A stretch of DNA of 64,000 bases from contig SCSM01000007.1 in assembly GCA_004322215.1 (NCBI GenBank), positions 62,001 through 126,000 of the forward strand, read 5' to 3'. Position numbers and translations under genes: made by a program. Position 1 is the stretch's first letter. Each line of letters opens with the position of its first letter. The notes beneath the pieces were generated by a model. The model did no database searches and was not told the origin of the DNA. It was given only the letters and a program-made list of their open reading frames with translations. This DNA is from Bacteroidota bacterium (GTDB lineage: Bacteria; Bacteroidota; Ignavibacteria; Kapaibacteriales; UBA2268). Shown here piece by piece: positions 16,674-26,271 of this stretch.

Positions 16674-19223
16674 ATGGCATCATACCCTTTTAATGATATA
16701 GAAAAAAAGTGGCAAAAAATATGGGAAAAAGAGCATGTTTATAAAATAGAAGATGATTTTTCCAAACCGAAGTACTATATTCTCGATATGTTTCCTTATC
16801 CGAGCGGACAGGGATTGCATATAGGCCATCCTGAAGGTTATACGGCAACCGATATAATTGCCAGGTATAAAAGAATGAAAGGATTTAATGTCCTTCATCC
16901 AATGGGATTCGATGCATTCGGATTGCCGACCGAAAGATATTCGATGCAAACAGGAATCCACCCAAGCGAAGCAACTAATACAAATGTTGAAGTATTCAGA
17001 AACCAGCTCAAGATGCTCGGATTGGGATACGACTGGTCAAGAGAAATAAATACGACAGACCCGGGTTATTATAAATGGACACAATGGATGTTCCTTCAAA
17101 TTTATAATTCATGGTTTGATGAAAAGCTGAATAAAGCCAGACATATTAGTGAATTACCAATTCCAAAGGAATACAGATTACAAAAAGAAATAGACGAATA
17201 TATTGACAGCAAGCGTCTGGCTTATATAGCTATGATACCTGTAAATTGGTGCGAGGAGCTTGGCACGGTACTCGCAAACGAAGAGGTTGACGAATGGCGT
17301 GAGAAAGGATATACGGTAGAAAGAAAGCCGATGAAACAGTGGATGATTCGCATTACAGCTTATGCACAACGGCTACTCGATGACCTTGAACTTGTTGATT
17401 GGCCTCACTCGACAAAAGAAATGCAGAAAAACTGGATTGGAAGAAGCGAGGGTGCTGAGATTCAATTTAAATTGAAGGGGCATAACGAATCAGTTTTAGT
17501 TTTTACTACACGACCAGATACAATTTTCGGGGCAACTTACATGGTTCTTGCACCGGAACACGAATTAGTAAAAAAAATAAGTTCCCAGGGAAATATTAAA
17601 AAGATTGAAGAATATATTTTCAAAGCTTCAATGAAAAGCGACCTTGAGAGGACAGAATTAAGCAAAGAAAAGACAGGGGAATTTACAGGTGCTTATGCCA
17701 TAAATCCTGCAACAAATAATGAAATCCCGATTTGGATAGCCGATTATGTTCTATCGCATTATGGGACCGGAGCAATCATGGCAGTACCCGGGCATGACGA
17801 AAGAGACCATGAATTTGCAAAGACTTTCGAATTGCCGATTGTAAAAGTAGTTGCTCCTCAGGATGGCTCTGATTGGGATATTAACGAATCTGCTTTTATC
17901 GAAAACGGGATTGGTTATAACTCTGAAAATGAAGAATTTTCTATTAATGGATTAATGACGACTGAAGCATTTGAAAAAACTATCGAATGGTTAGAGAAAA
18001 GGAAAATCGGTAGAAGAAAAATTCAATATAAACTTCGGGACTGGCTTTTTTCAAGACAAAGGTATTGGGGAGAACCTATACCTATAATGTTTTTTGAGGA
18101 TGGGACCAAACGTAATCTGGAATTGGATGAATTACCTTTGATGCTGCCTGAAGTTCCTGATTTCAAGCCATCGGGAACCGGCGAATCTCCATTGGCAAAA
18201 GTCGAATCGTGGATAAATTTCACAGATAAAAAAACCGGTAAAAAAGCAAGATTCGAGACAAATACGATGCCCCAATGGGCCGGCTCATGCTGGTATTACC
18301 TAAGATATATAGACCCGAATAATAATGAGATTTTCTGTGATAAAGAAAAAGAAAATTACTGGATGAAACCCGATGGCATTGATTTATATGTCGGCGGTGC
18401 GGAGCATGCAGTCCTGCATCTTCTATATGCAAGATTCTGGCATAAATTACTTTTCGATTATGGATATGTATCTACTATCGAACCCTTCAAAAAGTTATTC
18501 CACCAGGGATTGATTATAGGTGAAGACGGAAGAAAAATGTCGAAATCACTCGGAAATGTAATCAATCCTGATGATGTAGTCGAAGAATTCGGAGCAGATT
18601 CACTGAGAATGTTCGAAATGTTTCTTGGACCACTCCAGGATGCAAAACCCTGGTCAAAAAGTGGAATCGAAGGTGTAAACAGATTCCTAAATCGTGTTTG
18701 GAGAATGATTGCAAATGAGGATGGAAATCTTTCTGAGAATGTAAAGGACATTGAGCTTTCGCAGGAACAGGAACAAATACTGCACTTTACCATTAAAAAA
18801 GTAAGTGAGGACATAGAGGATTTGCATTTTAATACTGCCGTATCCCAGATGATGATTTTTGTAAATGAATTTACTAAATCGGATATAAAGCCACGTGCAG
18901 CCATGGAGAAATTTATTCTTTGCTTAACGCCTTTCGCACCACATATTGCAGAGGAATTATGGCATATAATGGGACATGATGATTCGGTTGTTCTTCAGCA
19001 GTATCCCGGTTTTGATGAAGAAAAAGCTACTAAGAAACAAATTGAATTTGTCGTACAGGTGCAAAGTAAAATCAGGGCAAAACTATTTGTTGCAATTGAT
19101 TTACCCCGGGATGATATACAAAAAATGGCTCTATCAGACGAAAAAGTTCAAAAGTTCATCGAAGGGAAAACAATAAAAAAGGTAGTTTTCGTTCCAAATA
19201 AATTGATAAATTTTATTATTTGA
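16674..19223 (+). CDS. leuS: Leucyl-tRNA synthetase
   Basis: The 849-residue class Ia synthetase charges tRNA-Leu with leucine in the cytoplasm. The HIGH motif is HIGH at 49-52 within PYPSGQGLHIGHPEGY, and KMSKS is at 621-625 (GRKMSKSLGNVINPDD). The CP1 editing domain contains TTRPDTIFGATYMVLAPEH and the conserved GTGAIMAVPGHDERDHEFA. A short insertion (ISELPIPKEYRLQKEIDEYID) sits in the catalytic domain around residues 160-180 and is not part of the E. coli form. Length is normal for the family. Confidence 0.97.
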   Translation: MASYPFNDIEKKWQKIWEKEHVYKIEDDFSKPKYYILDMFPYPSGQGLHIGHPEGYTATDIIARYKRMKGFNVLHPMGFDAFGLPTERYSMQTGIHPSEATNTNVEVFRNQLKMLGLGYDWSREINTTDPGYYKWTQWMFLQIYNSWFDEKLNKARHISELPIPKEYRLQKEIDEYIDSKRLAYIAMIPVNWCEELGTVLANEEVDEWREKGYTVERKPMKQWMIRITAYAQRLLDDLELVDWPHSTKEMQKNWIGRSEGAEIQFKLKGHNESVLVFTTRPDTIFGATYMVLAPEHELVKKISSQGNIKKIEEYIFKASMKSDLERTELSKEKTGEFTGAYAINPATNNEIPIWIADYVLSHYGTGAIMAVPGHDERDHEFAKTFELPIVKVVAPQDGSDWDINESAFIENGIGYNSENEEFSINGLMTTEAFEKTIEWLEKRKIGRRKIQYKLRDWLFSRQRYWGEPIPIMFFEDGTKRNLELDELPLMLPEVPDFKPSGTGESPLAKVESWINFTDKKTGKKARFETNTMPQWAGSCWYYLRYIDPNNNEIFCDKEKENYWMKPDGIDLYVGGAEHAVLHLLYARFWHKLLFDYGYVSTIEPFKKLFHQGLIIGEDGRKMSKSLGNVINPDDVVEEFGADSLRMFEMFLGPLQDAKPWSKSGIEGVNRFLNRVWRMIANEDGNLSENVKDIELSQEQEQILHFTIKKVSEDIEDLHFNTAVSQMMIFVNEFTKSDIKPRAAMEKFILCLTPFAPHIAEELWHIMGHDDSVVLQQYPGFDEEKATKKQIEFVVQVQSKIRAKLFVAIDLPRDDIQKMALSDEKVQKFIEGKTIKKVVFVPNKLINFII

Positions 19224-19306
19224 GGATTTGTTTAATTAGTTCAATTTCTTAAAAAAAGTTTAATAAAAGGATAAATTGGTTAGAGGCAAGTACACACTAA
19301 CAAACT

Positions 19307-20389
19307 ATGAAAAAATATATTAAAAATCTTACAATTACTGAGCTGCAGGAATACCTTGTTTCTGTGGGCCAGCCGAAATACAGGGCAAAGCAGATATTCC
19401 ATGAAATATTTGTAGGAAGGATTAATACTTTTGACGAGATTTCCAATATACCTAAAGCATTACGTCAAAAACTAATTGAAGATTTTAATTTATTTTCATT
19501 TAAAAGTACAAGAACACAACACTCATCCGACGGAACAATAAAATTTCTTTTTGAATTAAACGATGGCTCTGCAATCGAATCGGTTCTAATTCCCTGCGAA
19601 TATACAGATGAAGATAAAAGAAACAGGAGAACATTGTGCGTCTCTTCCCAGGCAGGATGTGCTTTGGATTGCTCTTTTTGTGCCACAGGAAAGCTTAAAT
19701 TCAAAAGGAATCTTACTGCCTCTGAAATAGTTGACCAGGTATTGGCAGTAGAAAAACAAACAAGGCATAAGCTCACAAACATTGTATTTATGGGTATGGG
19801 AGAACCGCTTCTGAATTATGATAATGTCAAAACGGCAGTAGAAATTCTCACAAACCCGGAGCTTCAATTAATAAAAAAGAGAAAAATTACAATTTCCACA
19901 TCAGGTGTGACACCAAAGATAATTAAGCTTGCAGATGATAATCTTCCGGTTAAGCTCGCACTGTCACTTCATGCCCCCGAGCAGGAACTGAGAAAGCAAT
20001 TAATGCCTTCTGCAGAAAAATGGAAATTCGATAAATTAATAGAATCCGTTGAATATTATTACAAGAAAACCAAGACCCCCATAACATTTGAATACATTTT
20101 ATTCGAGGGATTGAATGACAGGGCTGAAGACATAAAACGTTTATCAAAACTTGCAAAAAGAGTTCCCACGAAAGTAAACCTGATTCCGTTCCATACAATC
20201 GAATTCACACATCCGACAGGTTTTGCAGCAGGATTGAAGCCGGCATCAAAAGGAAAGATACAATGGTTCAGGATGGAATTGCTTAAAAACGGAGTTCAGT
20301 CATTCCAACGTACATCAAGCGGATTAGATATTGATGCTGCATGCGGACAGCTTGCATTGAAAAGTCAAGTTCAAATAATTCAACAATAA
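19307..20389 (+). CDS. rlmN: 23S rRNA (A2503)/tRNA (A37) methyltransferase RlmN
   Basis: This radical-SAM enzyme makes 2-methyladenosine in 23S rRNA and some tRNAs. The 4Fe-4S motif is Cys118-x3-Cys122-x2-Cys125 (GCALDCSFCATG). The second catalytic cysteine that forms the methyl-RNA intermediate is Cys346 (DAACGQLA). GEPLLNYDN (MGMGEPLLN) and SLHAPEQELR are family motifs. At 360 residues it has the usual size. It lies 83 bp after leuS and may share its transcript. Confidence 0.95.
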   Translation: MKKYIKNLTITELQEYLVSVGQPKYRAKQIFHEIFVGRINTFDEISNIPKALRQKLIEDFNLFSFKSTRTQHSSDGTIKFLFELNDGSAIESVLIPCEYTDEDKRNRRTLCVSSQAGCALDCSFCATGKLKFKRNLTASEIVDQVLAVEKQTRHKLTNIVFMGMGEPLLNYDNVKTAVEILTNPELQLIKKRKITISTSGVTPKIIKLADDNLPVKLALSLHAPEQELRKQLMPSAEKWKFDKLIESVEYYYKKTKTPITFEYILFEGLNDRAEDIKRLSKLAKRVPTKVNLIPFHTIEFTHPTGFAAGLKPASKGKIQWFRMELLKNGVQSFQRTSSGLDIDAACGQLALKSQVQIIQQ

Positions 20390-20444
20390 ATATCATTATT
20401 ATCCATTTTTGCTTATTTTGGAAAAAAAATTTACCGGAGGAAAT

Positions 20445-21362
20445 TTGAAAATAATAAGGTATTCGATATACTTATTGCTATTTATATTGTTGTCATCATT
20501 TTTATACTCTGAAAATGACATACTCAAAGGGATTCTTCCAAACAGGGACCAGGAATATATCTTAAGATTGAATAACGGTGATATTATTTCCGGTTTTGTG
20601 ATTGAAATGGTTAATGACCCGGAAGACGGGGAAGGAATTAAATTAAAAACTGTTGTCGGAAATGCAATTATTTTTGCTAATCAAATTGTCGAGATAACAG
20701 CAAAAGAAGAGCATTACAGACATGGTCACAGTGTTTACCTGCTTCCGTCAGCAGAGCCAATAAGCAATAATCATTTCATAGGGATGTATGAGTTGATGTT
20801 TTTGTATGCGGGTGTAGGTATCGGAGATATAGTATCGATAACTGCCGGTCATTCATTTTTACCGGGGATTTCATCAAATCAGCAAATATCTGTTATGAAT
20901 GTCAAGTTGTCTTTATTATCGCTCGAATTTGAGGATGTCGCAAGAAAAATGACTTTAGCAATCGGAGGAAACCTGGCTTTTGTCAATAGTTATAACCGTT
21001 TCATTCATCTTTATGGAGTCGGAACGGTAGAATTGAGTAGAACTAAACTAACTGCATCTGTCTTTGCAAAAACAGGGAGCAAGGATGTATATGACTTATA
21101 TTTCGGTAGTAACAGGATTAATTTAATATATGAGGACGGTTCATTTGGGATAGCGTTAGGGTTAGACACGAAATTGACAAAGCGACATGACTTTCATTTA
21201 ATCGGTGAACTTTGGAACAGCAACGTAGCAAAACCGATAAATACTGCTGTACTGCTCGGTTTCCGGCTATGCAATTCGAGCTTTTCATCGGATTTCGGAA
21301 TAACCTTTGTAACAGTTCCATATATGATACCTTTTGTCAGTTTTAAATGGACACCCTTTTAG
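20445..21362 (+). CDS. Exported protein, probable outer-membrane beta-barrel
   Basis: The frame has no ATG near its beginning. I chose the TTG at 20445 because a strong GGAGG lies just before it and the protein then starts with a signal peptide (KIIRYSIYLLLFILLSSFLYS). The ~305-residue product has a short N-terminal domain (LRLNNGDIISGFVIEM ... VVGNAIIFANQIVEIT, an Sm-like or barrel-like beta fold), followed by repeated amphipathic strands (KLTASVFAKTGSKDVYDLYFG, DFHLIGELWNSNV, PYMIPFVSFKWTPF). The final strand ends in Phe, as in outer membrane proteins. No named family was recognised. Confidence 0.65.
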   Translation: MKIIRYSIYLLLFILLSSFLYSENDILKGILPNRDQEYILRLNNGDIISGFVIEMVNDPEDGEGIKLKTVVGNAIIFANQIVEITAKEEHYRHGHSVYLLPSAEPISNNHFIGMYELMFLYAGVGIGDIVSITAGHSFLPGISSNQQISVMNVKLSLLSLEFEDVARKMTLAIGGNLAFVNSYNRFIHLYGVGTVELSRTKLTASVFAKTGSKDVYDLYFGSNRINLIYEDGSFGIALGLDTKLTKRHDFHLIGELWNSNVAKPINTAVLLGFRLCNSSFSSDFGITFVTVPYMIPFVSFKWTPF

Positions 21363-21443
21363 AAGTGTTGGGTGTTGAGGGTTGAGTGTTGAATGATATT
21401 GAAAAATGCAGGATGTAAAATCAGATGAAAGTTATGGATAAAT

Positions 21444-22211
21444 ATGAATGTGAAAACAATTAAGAAAAAAGCAATATGTATTATACCTGCAAGGTATGAA
21501 TCAACAAGATTACCCGGGAAGCCGTTGATAAATATTGCAGGAAAACCATTAATTCAATGGGTGTGGGAATCTGCAATTAAATCTACGACTCTAAGCAGAA
21601 CCGTTATAGCTACCGATGATGAACGGATTGCTGAATTTTGTAATAAAACCGGTGCAGAATGGCTGATGACTCCTACGAATATCCAGAGCGGTTCCGACAG
21701 GATTGCATATACGTATAAAATTCTGAATGAAGATGCAGATATAATTTTAAACCTGCAAGGCGATGAGCCATTAATAAAAGCGGAAGTGATTGATTCACTG
21801 ATACATGATTTTTCAAATTCAAATGCTGACGTCGGGACACTGATAAAAAAGATAAATTCCAATAAAGAATTATTTGATGCATCTGTTGTAAAAGTAGTTG
21901 TAGATTCTGCAGGCAAAGCACTATATTTTTCGAGAAGTCCGATTCCTTATTTAAGGGATATTAATCAGGAAAATTGGTTGACAAATCGAACATATTGGAA
22001 GCATATTGGGATTTACGCATATTCGAGTAAATCATTGCAGGAATTTTCCAATCTTAATCCATCAGAATTAGAATTATCTGAAAAGCTCGAACAACTGCGG
22101 CTTTTGGAGAATGGGGCAAAATACCTTTGCATGGAAACCGATTTGAATCTTATCGGAGTTGATACAAAAGAGGATATAGTAAAAGTTGAGAAAATATTAA
22201 ATAAGATTTAG
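21444..22211 (+). CDS. kdsB: 3-deoxy-manno-octulosonate cytidylyltransferase (CMP-Kdo synthetase)
   Basis: The enzyme activates Kdo with CTP for lipid A core synthesis. The 255-residue protein opens with the nucleotidyltransferase loop CIIPARYESTRLPGKPL, has the LQGDEPLI metal-site motif and contains RSPIPYLRD and KHIGIYAYSS. All are diagnostic of KdsB. Its end overlaps the end of the convergent GT9 gene by 15 bp. The neighbourhood (Kdo activation plus a heptosyltransferase-like GT9) fits LPS core synthesis. Confidence 0.95.
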   Translation: MNVKTIKKKAICIIPARYESTRLPGKPLINIAGKPLIQWVWESAIKSTTLSRTVIATDDERIAEFCNKTGAEWLMTPTNIQSGSDRIAYTYKILNEDADIILNLQGDEPLIKAEVIDSLIHDFSNSNADVGTLIKKINSNKELFDASVVKVVVDSAGKALYFSRSPIPYLRDINQENWLTNRTYWKHIGIYAYSSKSLQEFSNLNPSELELSEKLEQLRLLENGAKYLCMETDLNLIGVDTKEDIVKVEKILNKI

Positions 22212-23183
22212 TAATTCCAGCGAATTGTTTACTACATTCATAATAGGAATTGAATTCATATTATCCCTCTCATTCTCGTTTTCATTGTCAGGCGGACAAA
22301 CAACTCTGGACTTCGCTGAATAGGGTCCCCACCTTTTGGGGGATAAATGTGGAGAATTAGGGTATATACCAACCACAGGGATATCAAGAGCTGCGGCAAT
22401 ATGCAGAACACCGGTCGAATTTGCCAATAATAATTTGGATAAGGATATTAAAGCGAGCATTTCCCACAAATCAAACTTACCACATAAATTGATTGAACCA
22501 GGACAATACTTTGTAACTTTCTCACAAATTTCAAATTCTTCTTTTATGCCGGTAATTATAATATTATAATTAGTTGCGGTGTTAAGAATATTACTAACTT
22601 CACCGAAATTTTCAGGTTTCCAATTAAATGCAGACCCACCGCTACCGGGATGAATAATTATTATTTCCTTATCAATGTTATAATAATTAAGAATATTATT
22701 TACCTTTTCTTTTGCAGCATTATTAATAAACGGCTTGACTAATTCTGTTCTGACATCTTTCTTCAGTACCGAAGCAACAAGGCGGGTATTATATTCGGCT
22801 TCGTGATATTCGGCAGTTTTCCTATGGTCATATACTTTGTGATTAAACAAAAGTGAATAATACCTGTAAGCTGTACCTACTCTTAATGGGATTCGGTTCA
22901 TGTAAGCTGAAAAACACTCGTTCAACCGGGGTCTTGGGAAATAAGCCACATCAAATATATTTTTTTTGAATATCTCCTTAATTCCATTTTCATAATCATC
23001 TATAAAAAAAACATTATCAATGACGGGGCAATTCTCAAGTAAGGGCTTTACATATCTTCTTGCAATTATTGACACTTCCGAATTCGGACAATTATCCTTC
23101 AGAGCTTTGCACATAGGAAGAGTTAAAACCATATCACCCAGACGGTCAGTTCTGACTACACAAATTTTTATTTTACCTGCCAT
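22197..23183 (-). CDS. Glycosyltransferase family 9 (LPS heptosyltransferase-like)
   Basis: I chose the ATG at 23181-23183, which puts the family's first strand at the N-terminus (KIKICVVRTDRLGDMVLTLPMCKAL); the longer frame to 23270 adds 29 unconserved residues. The ~328-residue protein shows GT9 features: RTDRLGD near residue 10, IIIHPGSGGSAFNWKPENF in the second Rossmann domain, and LLANSTGVLHIAAALDIPVVGIYPNSPHLSPKRWGP near the C-terminus. It probably adds ADP-heptose or a similar sugar to the LPS core. It overlaps kdsB tail to tail. Confidence 0.88.
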   Translation of the reverse strand: MAGKIKICVVRTDRLGDMVLTLPMCKALKDNCPNSEVSIIARRYVKPLLENCPVIDNVFFIDDYENGIKEIFKKNIFDVAYFPRPRLNECFSAYMNRIPLRVGTAYRYYSLLFNHKVYDHRKTAEYHEAEYNTRLVASVLKKDVRTELVKPFINNAAKEKVNNILNYYNIDKEIIIIHPGSGGSAFNWKPENFGEVSNILNTATNYNIIITGIKEEFEICEKVTKYCPGSINLCGKFDLWEMLALISLSKLLLANSTGVLHIAAALDIPVVGIYPNSPHLSPKRWGPYSAKSRVVCPPDNENENERDNMNSIPIMNVVNNSLELLNLI

Positions 23184-23282
23184 TAAAATATTCTTGCGAT
23201 AACTATTGTAAAAATCTCTGATAACACTTAAATTTGACACGCTTTTTTTTAAGCAATCAAAAATAAGCATAAGTTTTGAAAA

Positions 23283-24200
23283 ATGAATTTTAATATAAAG
23301 TTTCTGATATTAATTCCAATAGTATTTTTGCTATCTGTCTGTCTTATGACACCGGGTTTAGTACGAAATGACAATTTTGAAATAAATACAAAATATATAG
23401 GTACACCACTAATTCCATCATATCCTGTTGCAAAAGACACAATATTCATTCTTAGCGACTATTATATCATATTATCATTAAAACATCAAAACGTTGAAAT
23501 TGTATTTCGTAATGACAGTTGTGTCAGTTTTAATATTTCATCAGGAACAAGCAGATTGGAAAAAGGTAAAGATACACCGACCGGAATTTATACAGTGCAA
23601 TCAAAATCTCCTGTGGCAATATCCAAGCAATTTGAAAATGCAGAATTGATAAACTGGATAGGATTCAACGGTAATATTGGATTTCACGGCTTGAATGGAA
23701 ATAAATATTACTGGCGTCTTGGAAAAGCACCCTCTTCTCACGGATGTATCAGAATCAGCAGAGAAGACGGAGCTAAACTTTATTCAGTAGTAAAAAGGGG
23801 AACTCCCATAATGGTTGTTGACAACGAACCGGCAAGAATTTTCGCTTTTGCAAATCCGTCTGATTACGACCCAAATACTGATATTTTACTTAACAAAAAC
23901 GGCTCATATCAGTCGAAGATTTTAAACAAGAGATTAGATTATTTATATAAGGGAAAGAGCCAGGAAATTAATTTCGGAAAAGTTATCCTCGATGGAAATA
24001 CAGTCCTCAAACCGGGGGGCTATTCGATAGGTGAAGCAAACAGAATTACGATAACAACTCTACCCCATATAATAGACCGATTCGAATATACTAAGAAGGA
24101 TATTTCAATAATTAATAAATACGTGTATTTTAATAAAAAGGATTCTCTGGCAAAATCTATTTACAAAGACGCTCGTAATCATCAGCATAACGTGCAATAG
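23283..24200 (+). CDS. L,D-transpeptidase (YkuD domain), exported
   Basis: The 305-residue protein has a hydrophobic N-terminal signal or anchor (residues 5-24). The YkuD catalytic domain follows (residues ~60-185), with the HG (135-136) and SSHGCIRIS (151-159) motifs; the nucleophile is Cys155. L,D-transpeptidases form 3-3 cross-links in peptidoglycan or attach lipoproteins to it. The C-terminal ~100 residues are unassigned. It is transcribed divergently from the GT9 gene, and its 3' end overlaps the opposing amidase gene by 44 bp. Confidence 0.87.
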   Translation: MNFNIKFLILIPIVFLLSVCLMTPGLVRNDNFEINTKYIGTPLIPSYPVAKDTIFILSDYYIILSLKHQNVEIVFRNDSCVSFNISSGTSRLEKGKDTPTGIYTVQSKSPVAISKQFENAELINWIGFNGNIGFHGLNGNKYYWRLGKAPSSHGCIRISREDGAKLYSVVKRGTPIMVVDNEPARIFAFANPSDYDPNTDILLNKNGSYQSKILNKRLDYLYKGKSQEINFGKVILDGNTVLKPGGYSIGEANRITITTLPHIIDRFEYTKKDISIINKYVYFNKKDSLAKSIYKDARNHQHNVQ

Positions 24201-26229
24201 CATTATATATTCCTTTTGCAATTGCATCTATACCTTTCTTAGAATTAACATAATCTTCGTTTTCCTGGTTCGAAAGAAATGCAACTTCAAACAGCACATT
24301 TGGCATAGATGCACCGACAAGCACATAAAATCCCGCCTGGTTCACTCCCCTGTTTTTCATAGGAGTAGTATTTTCAACTTCCGATTGCAATATTTTAGCA
24401 AAAAGCTCGCTGAATTTTACGAATGCACTTTGAGCCATTGTTGCAATAATCAATTCCTCTTCAGTCAATGTCTTGTATTTTTCATGCTTTTTCTCCAGTT
24501 TAATCACTGAATTTTCAAAATTCGCCACCCTGACTGCATCATCATTTCTTCCCGGTCTCAAAATATAGGTTTCGAATCCATTCGACGCAGAGGGTTTCGT
24601 TGGTGCAGAATTGAGATGTATGCTAAGGAAAAGTTTCCCTTTATTTTTATTTGCGATTTGTCTTCGTTGGTATAATTCTATAAAAGTATCATCATCACGT
24701 GTCATTATTACTTTTGTATCGGGCATATTTTCTTTCAACAAATCCCTTACCTTCAATCCGATTTCAAGAGTGAAATCCTTTTCTTTATATCCGTTTATAC
24801 TTATTGCGCCCGGGTCGTGTCCTCCGTGTCCCGGGTCAAGTACTATAACATCCAAAGCCCATTTCTTTTTTTCATTCTCGAAACCTGTTCCTACCGGCTT
24901 TACATCTTCGGTACTTGTTGATTCTACATCTGTTTTATTATTAACAACATCTTTCGGTTTATTTAAGAGTAAAGAATAAATAATTTCTTTAGAACCATTT
25001 CTTTTCGATGAACAACTAATTAAATTATATTCAGTTTTTATTCGGTAAATAAGTAAATCATTTTTAACTTCAGAATTGACCCTTTCAATTCCATTTAAAT
25101 TTTTGTAATCATCTATGGAATTAACAGCATTTTTTATTCTCAAAGTCAAATTTTTTCCGGCACATTCAGGTGCCTGGTACGACTCTATAAATCCATCAGC
25201 GAAAAGATGTATGATTAGTGTATCATCAACTAATTCTGATGTGATTTTTATAAACTGAGGAAGTGCAAACATGGAGAACATTGATGTCGAGGCAAATAAG
25301 TCATAATCGGTTTTTAGTGATTTTATTTCATTCAAATCATTTTTTTTTAAACTGTCGTTTTCAATTCCTTCCTCCAATTCTTTCCTGATAAGATTTTGAG
25401 GTAAAACATACAGGTTTGGTGGATATTTTTTTTCGATTGGTTTAACCTTTCCCTTAAAGACAGGTTTATCTTCCCGGACACTTTTTTTCATCGGAGGATT
25501 TAATGACTTATCATTATACTCTTTTAAATTCTGTTTGCTATCCGGAATTTGTAGTTCATAAACTCGTTTACCGGATATTTCCTTTTCATTCAAATTCTTT
25601 ATTGCAAGCAATCCTTTCTTTAATCTATCAGAACTCTCATTGAAAAATTTTTTAAAATTTACATTTTGAATTTTATTAAACTTAATTGGTAACTTTTCAT
25701 CAATTAAGTCATTTTCAAATTGCTTTTTCCCGGAAATTGTTTCCGGCTCAAATAATTCAGTAACCTGATTAGAATCACCTTTGATATTAAAATAAAAGGT
25801 TTCATTTTTTTGTGCAACTGCAAATAATTCGATAGTTTCAAGTGATTTGAAAAATGAAACGGCAGGTACATAAAGTTCTGATTTAATGATAATTGCAGGT
25901 GTATTCATCTGAGCGGCTTTGACGCTTATACCTTTATCAAAAACAATGTAAAATGATAATGGTGTAATTTTTAATAAGCCATTTTTAAGTTTTATTTCTC
26001 CTTTTGATTCATCATATTGACCTGCCGGAAACAGAACCGGAGATATTTGTGACAAGGGTAAATATGAAATGTTGTTTAATACTTCAGAATTATGAATGGT
26101 TCTTATTCCCTGCGTATTGACAATATTATATTTTATTTGAGAAAAAGTGGTGTGTGGGAAAATGAAAAAAAATAACAGAATTAAAATTTTGAGTGAATTT
26201 TGTCTTAATATATTAATAAAACTTGCCAT
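24157..26229 (-). CDS. N-acetylmuramoyl-L-alanine amidase (Amidase_3) with N-terminal beta domain
   Basis: The ATG at 26227-26229 opens a signal peptide (ASFINILRQNSLKILILLFFF); a TTG at 26256 is also in frame. The ~690-residue protein starts with a copper-amine-oxidase-N-like domain (NNISYLPLSQISPVLFPAGQ ... ELYVPAVSFFKSL), has a long charged linker and an AMIN-like region, and ends in an Amidase_3 domain (~residues 465-690). Zinc-site motifs are LDPGHGGHDPGA, the SIHLNSAP histidine and the FEVAFLSN glutamate. It cleaves stem peptides from septal peptidoglycan in the periplasm. It is the last gene of the GT2-recA-recX run. Confidence 0.9.
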   Translation of the reverse strand: MASFINILRQNSLKILILLFFFIFPHTTFSQIKYNIVNTQGIRTIHNSEVLNNISYLPLSQISPVLFPAGQYDESKGEIKLKNGLLKITPLSFYIVFDKGISVKAAQMNTPAIIIKSELYVPAVSFFKSLETIELFAVAQKNETFYFNIKGDSNQVTELFEPETISGKKQFENDLIDEKLPIKFNKIQNVNFKKFFNESSDRLKKGLLAIKNLNEKEISGKRVYELQIPDSKQNLKEYNDKSLNPPMKKSVREDKPVFKGKVKPIEKKYPPNLYVLPQNLIRKELEEGIENDSLKKNDLNEIKSLKTDYDLFASTSMFSMFALPQFIKITSELVDDTLIIHLFADGFIESYQAPECAGKNLTLRIKNAVNSIDDYKNLNGIERVNSEVKNDLLIYRIKTEYNLISCSSKRNGSKEIIYSLLLNKPKDVVNNKTDVESTSTEDVKPVGTGFENEKKKWALDVIVLDPGHGGHDPGAISINGYKEKDFTLEIGLKVRDLLKENMPDTKVIMTRDDDTFIELYQRRQIANKNKGKLFLSIHLNSAPTKPSASNGFETYILRPGRNDDAVRVANFENSVIKLEKKHEKYKTLTEEELIIATMAQSAFVKFSELFAKILQSEVENTTPMKNRGVNQAGFYVLVGASMPNVLFEVAFLSNQENEDYVNSKKGIDAIAKGIYNAIARYADDYERLCK

Positions 26230-26271
26230 TACTTTATCTCGATAATTGAATATCAATATTCAATAAATAAT

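Noticed and set aside
21363-21443. GTGTTGA-type short repeats before kdsB
   Set aside because: The repeats are imperfect and very short, with no function suggested.
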